From an uncultured Lachnospiraceae bacterium (GTDB taxonomy: Bacteria > Bacillota > Clostridia > Lachnospirales > Lachnospiraceae): a stretch of DNA of 5,596 nt. This document shows positions 5,420-5,596 of this stretch, in pieces. The translations under genes and the position numbers were made by a program. The notes under the pieces are model-generated. The model did no database searches, was not told where the DNA came from, and was given only the letters and a program-made list of their open reading frames with translations. Where the stretch lies: assembly GCA_946623295.1 (NCBI GenBank), contig CAMOQY010000108.1, forward strand, positions 1-5,596, given 5' to 3'. How positions within the stretch are numbered: position 1 is the first letter of the stretch; every line of letters starts with the position of its first letter.

Positions 5420-5596
5420 TTAAGCCTCCTGGGGATAAACAGAAACCTGCTTCTTGTCTCTGCCCTTCCTCTCGTAACGAACGATGCCGTCCGTCAGAGC
5501 GAACAGGGTGTCATCACCGCCGCGGCCGACGTTGTTGCCGGGATGGATTTTGGTCCCGCGCTGACGGTAGAGAATGGTGTCGGCCAGGACGAACTG
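5420..5596 (-). CDS. rpmA: 50S ribosomal protein L27, C-terminal part (cut by window edge)
   Basis: The last 58 codons of ribosomal protein L27 are visible; L27 lies at the peptidyl-transferase centre of the 50S subunit. The fragment contains the strongly conserved RQRGTKIHPG and VGRGGDDTLFAL, then GIVRYERKGRDKKQVSVYP, and ends PQEA. The full protein is about 85-100 residues, so the N-terminus, including any cleaved Gram-positive leader, lies off the right edge. In Gram-positive bacteria rplU and a ysxB-type protease gene normally come just before it, and they are expected beyond this edge. The terminator at 5377-5403 closes this unit. Confidence 0.96.
   Translation of the reverse strand, partial: QFVLADTILYRQRGTKIHPGNNVGRGGDDTLFALTDGIVRYERKGRDKKQVSVYPQEA

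Overview
The window is an ordinary but compact chromosomal housekeeping region. Every gene lies on the minus strand, so the genes read from right to left. Gene content and order point to a Gram-positive anaerobe of the Clostridia, most like Lachnospiraceae or a relative: rpmA-obgE with no spo0B between them, then yhbY, nadD-yqeK and rsfS in a tight run, then a HlyD-like membrane protein, rpsU and phoH. Base composition is moderate, with G/C-rich third codon positions in the genes and A/T-rich gaps. The taxonomic placement is inferred from synteny and protein character only.

Right part (5596 to 2257, in transcription order). The end of rpmA (ribosomal protein L27) is followed by a good intrinsic terminator. 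Next comes a run of four translation-linked genes with gaps of 0 to 31 bases: obgE (50S assembly GTPase), a YhbY-type RNA-binding protein, a NadD-YqeK fusion (NAD synthesis joined to an HD-domain Ap4A hydrolase) and rsfS (ribosomal silencing factor). No convincing promoter lies between the rpmA terminator and obgE, so the run may depend on read-through. A small hairpin followed by four U residues overlaps the nadD-yqeK stop codon.

Middle (2255 to 894). A single-pass membrane protein of the HlyD-like type common in Clostridia starts one base after the rsfS stop. Its role is not known from sequence.

Left part (893 to 1). A clear sigma-A promoter drives rpsU (ribosomal protein S21, 57 aa), which ends at a strong intrinsic terminator. 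A second promoter then drives phoH. Only the first 144 codons of phoH are present, and they stop just after the Walker A motif, which reads GKP instead of the expected GKT.

Together the genes concern ribosome assembly, ribosome silencing and RNA metabolism, with NAD and Ap4A metabolism embedded among them. I found no mobile element, CRISPR array, tRNA, rRNA or defence system, and no evidence for a wholly new system. The points most worth a second look are the NadD-YqeK fusion, the altered Walker A motif in PhoH, the HlyD-like gene inside a ribosome operon, and the hairpins that could set expression levels within the run.
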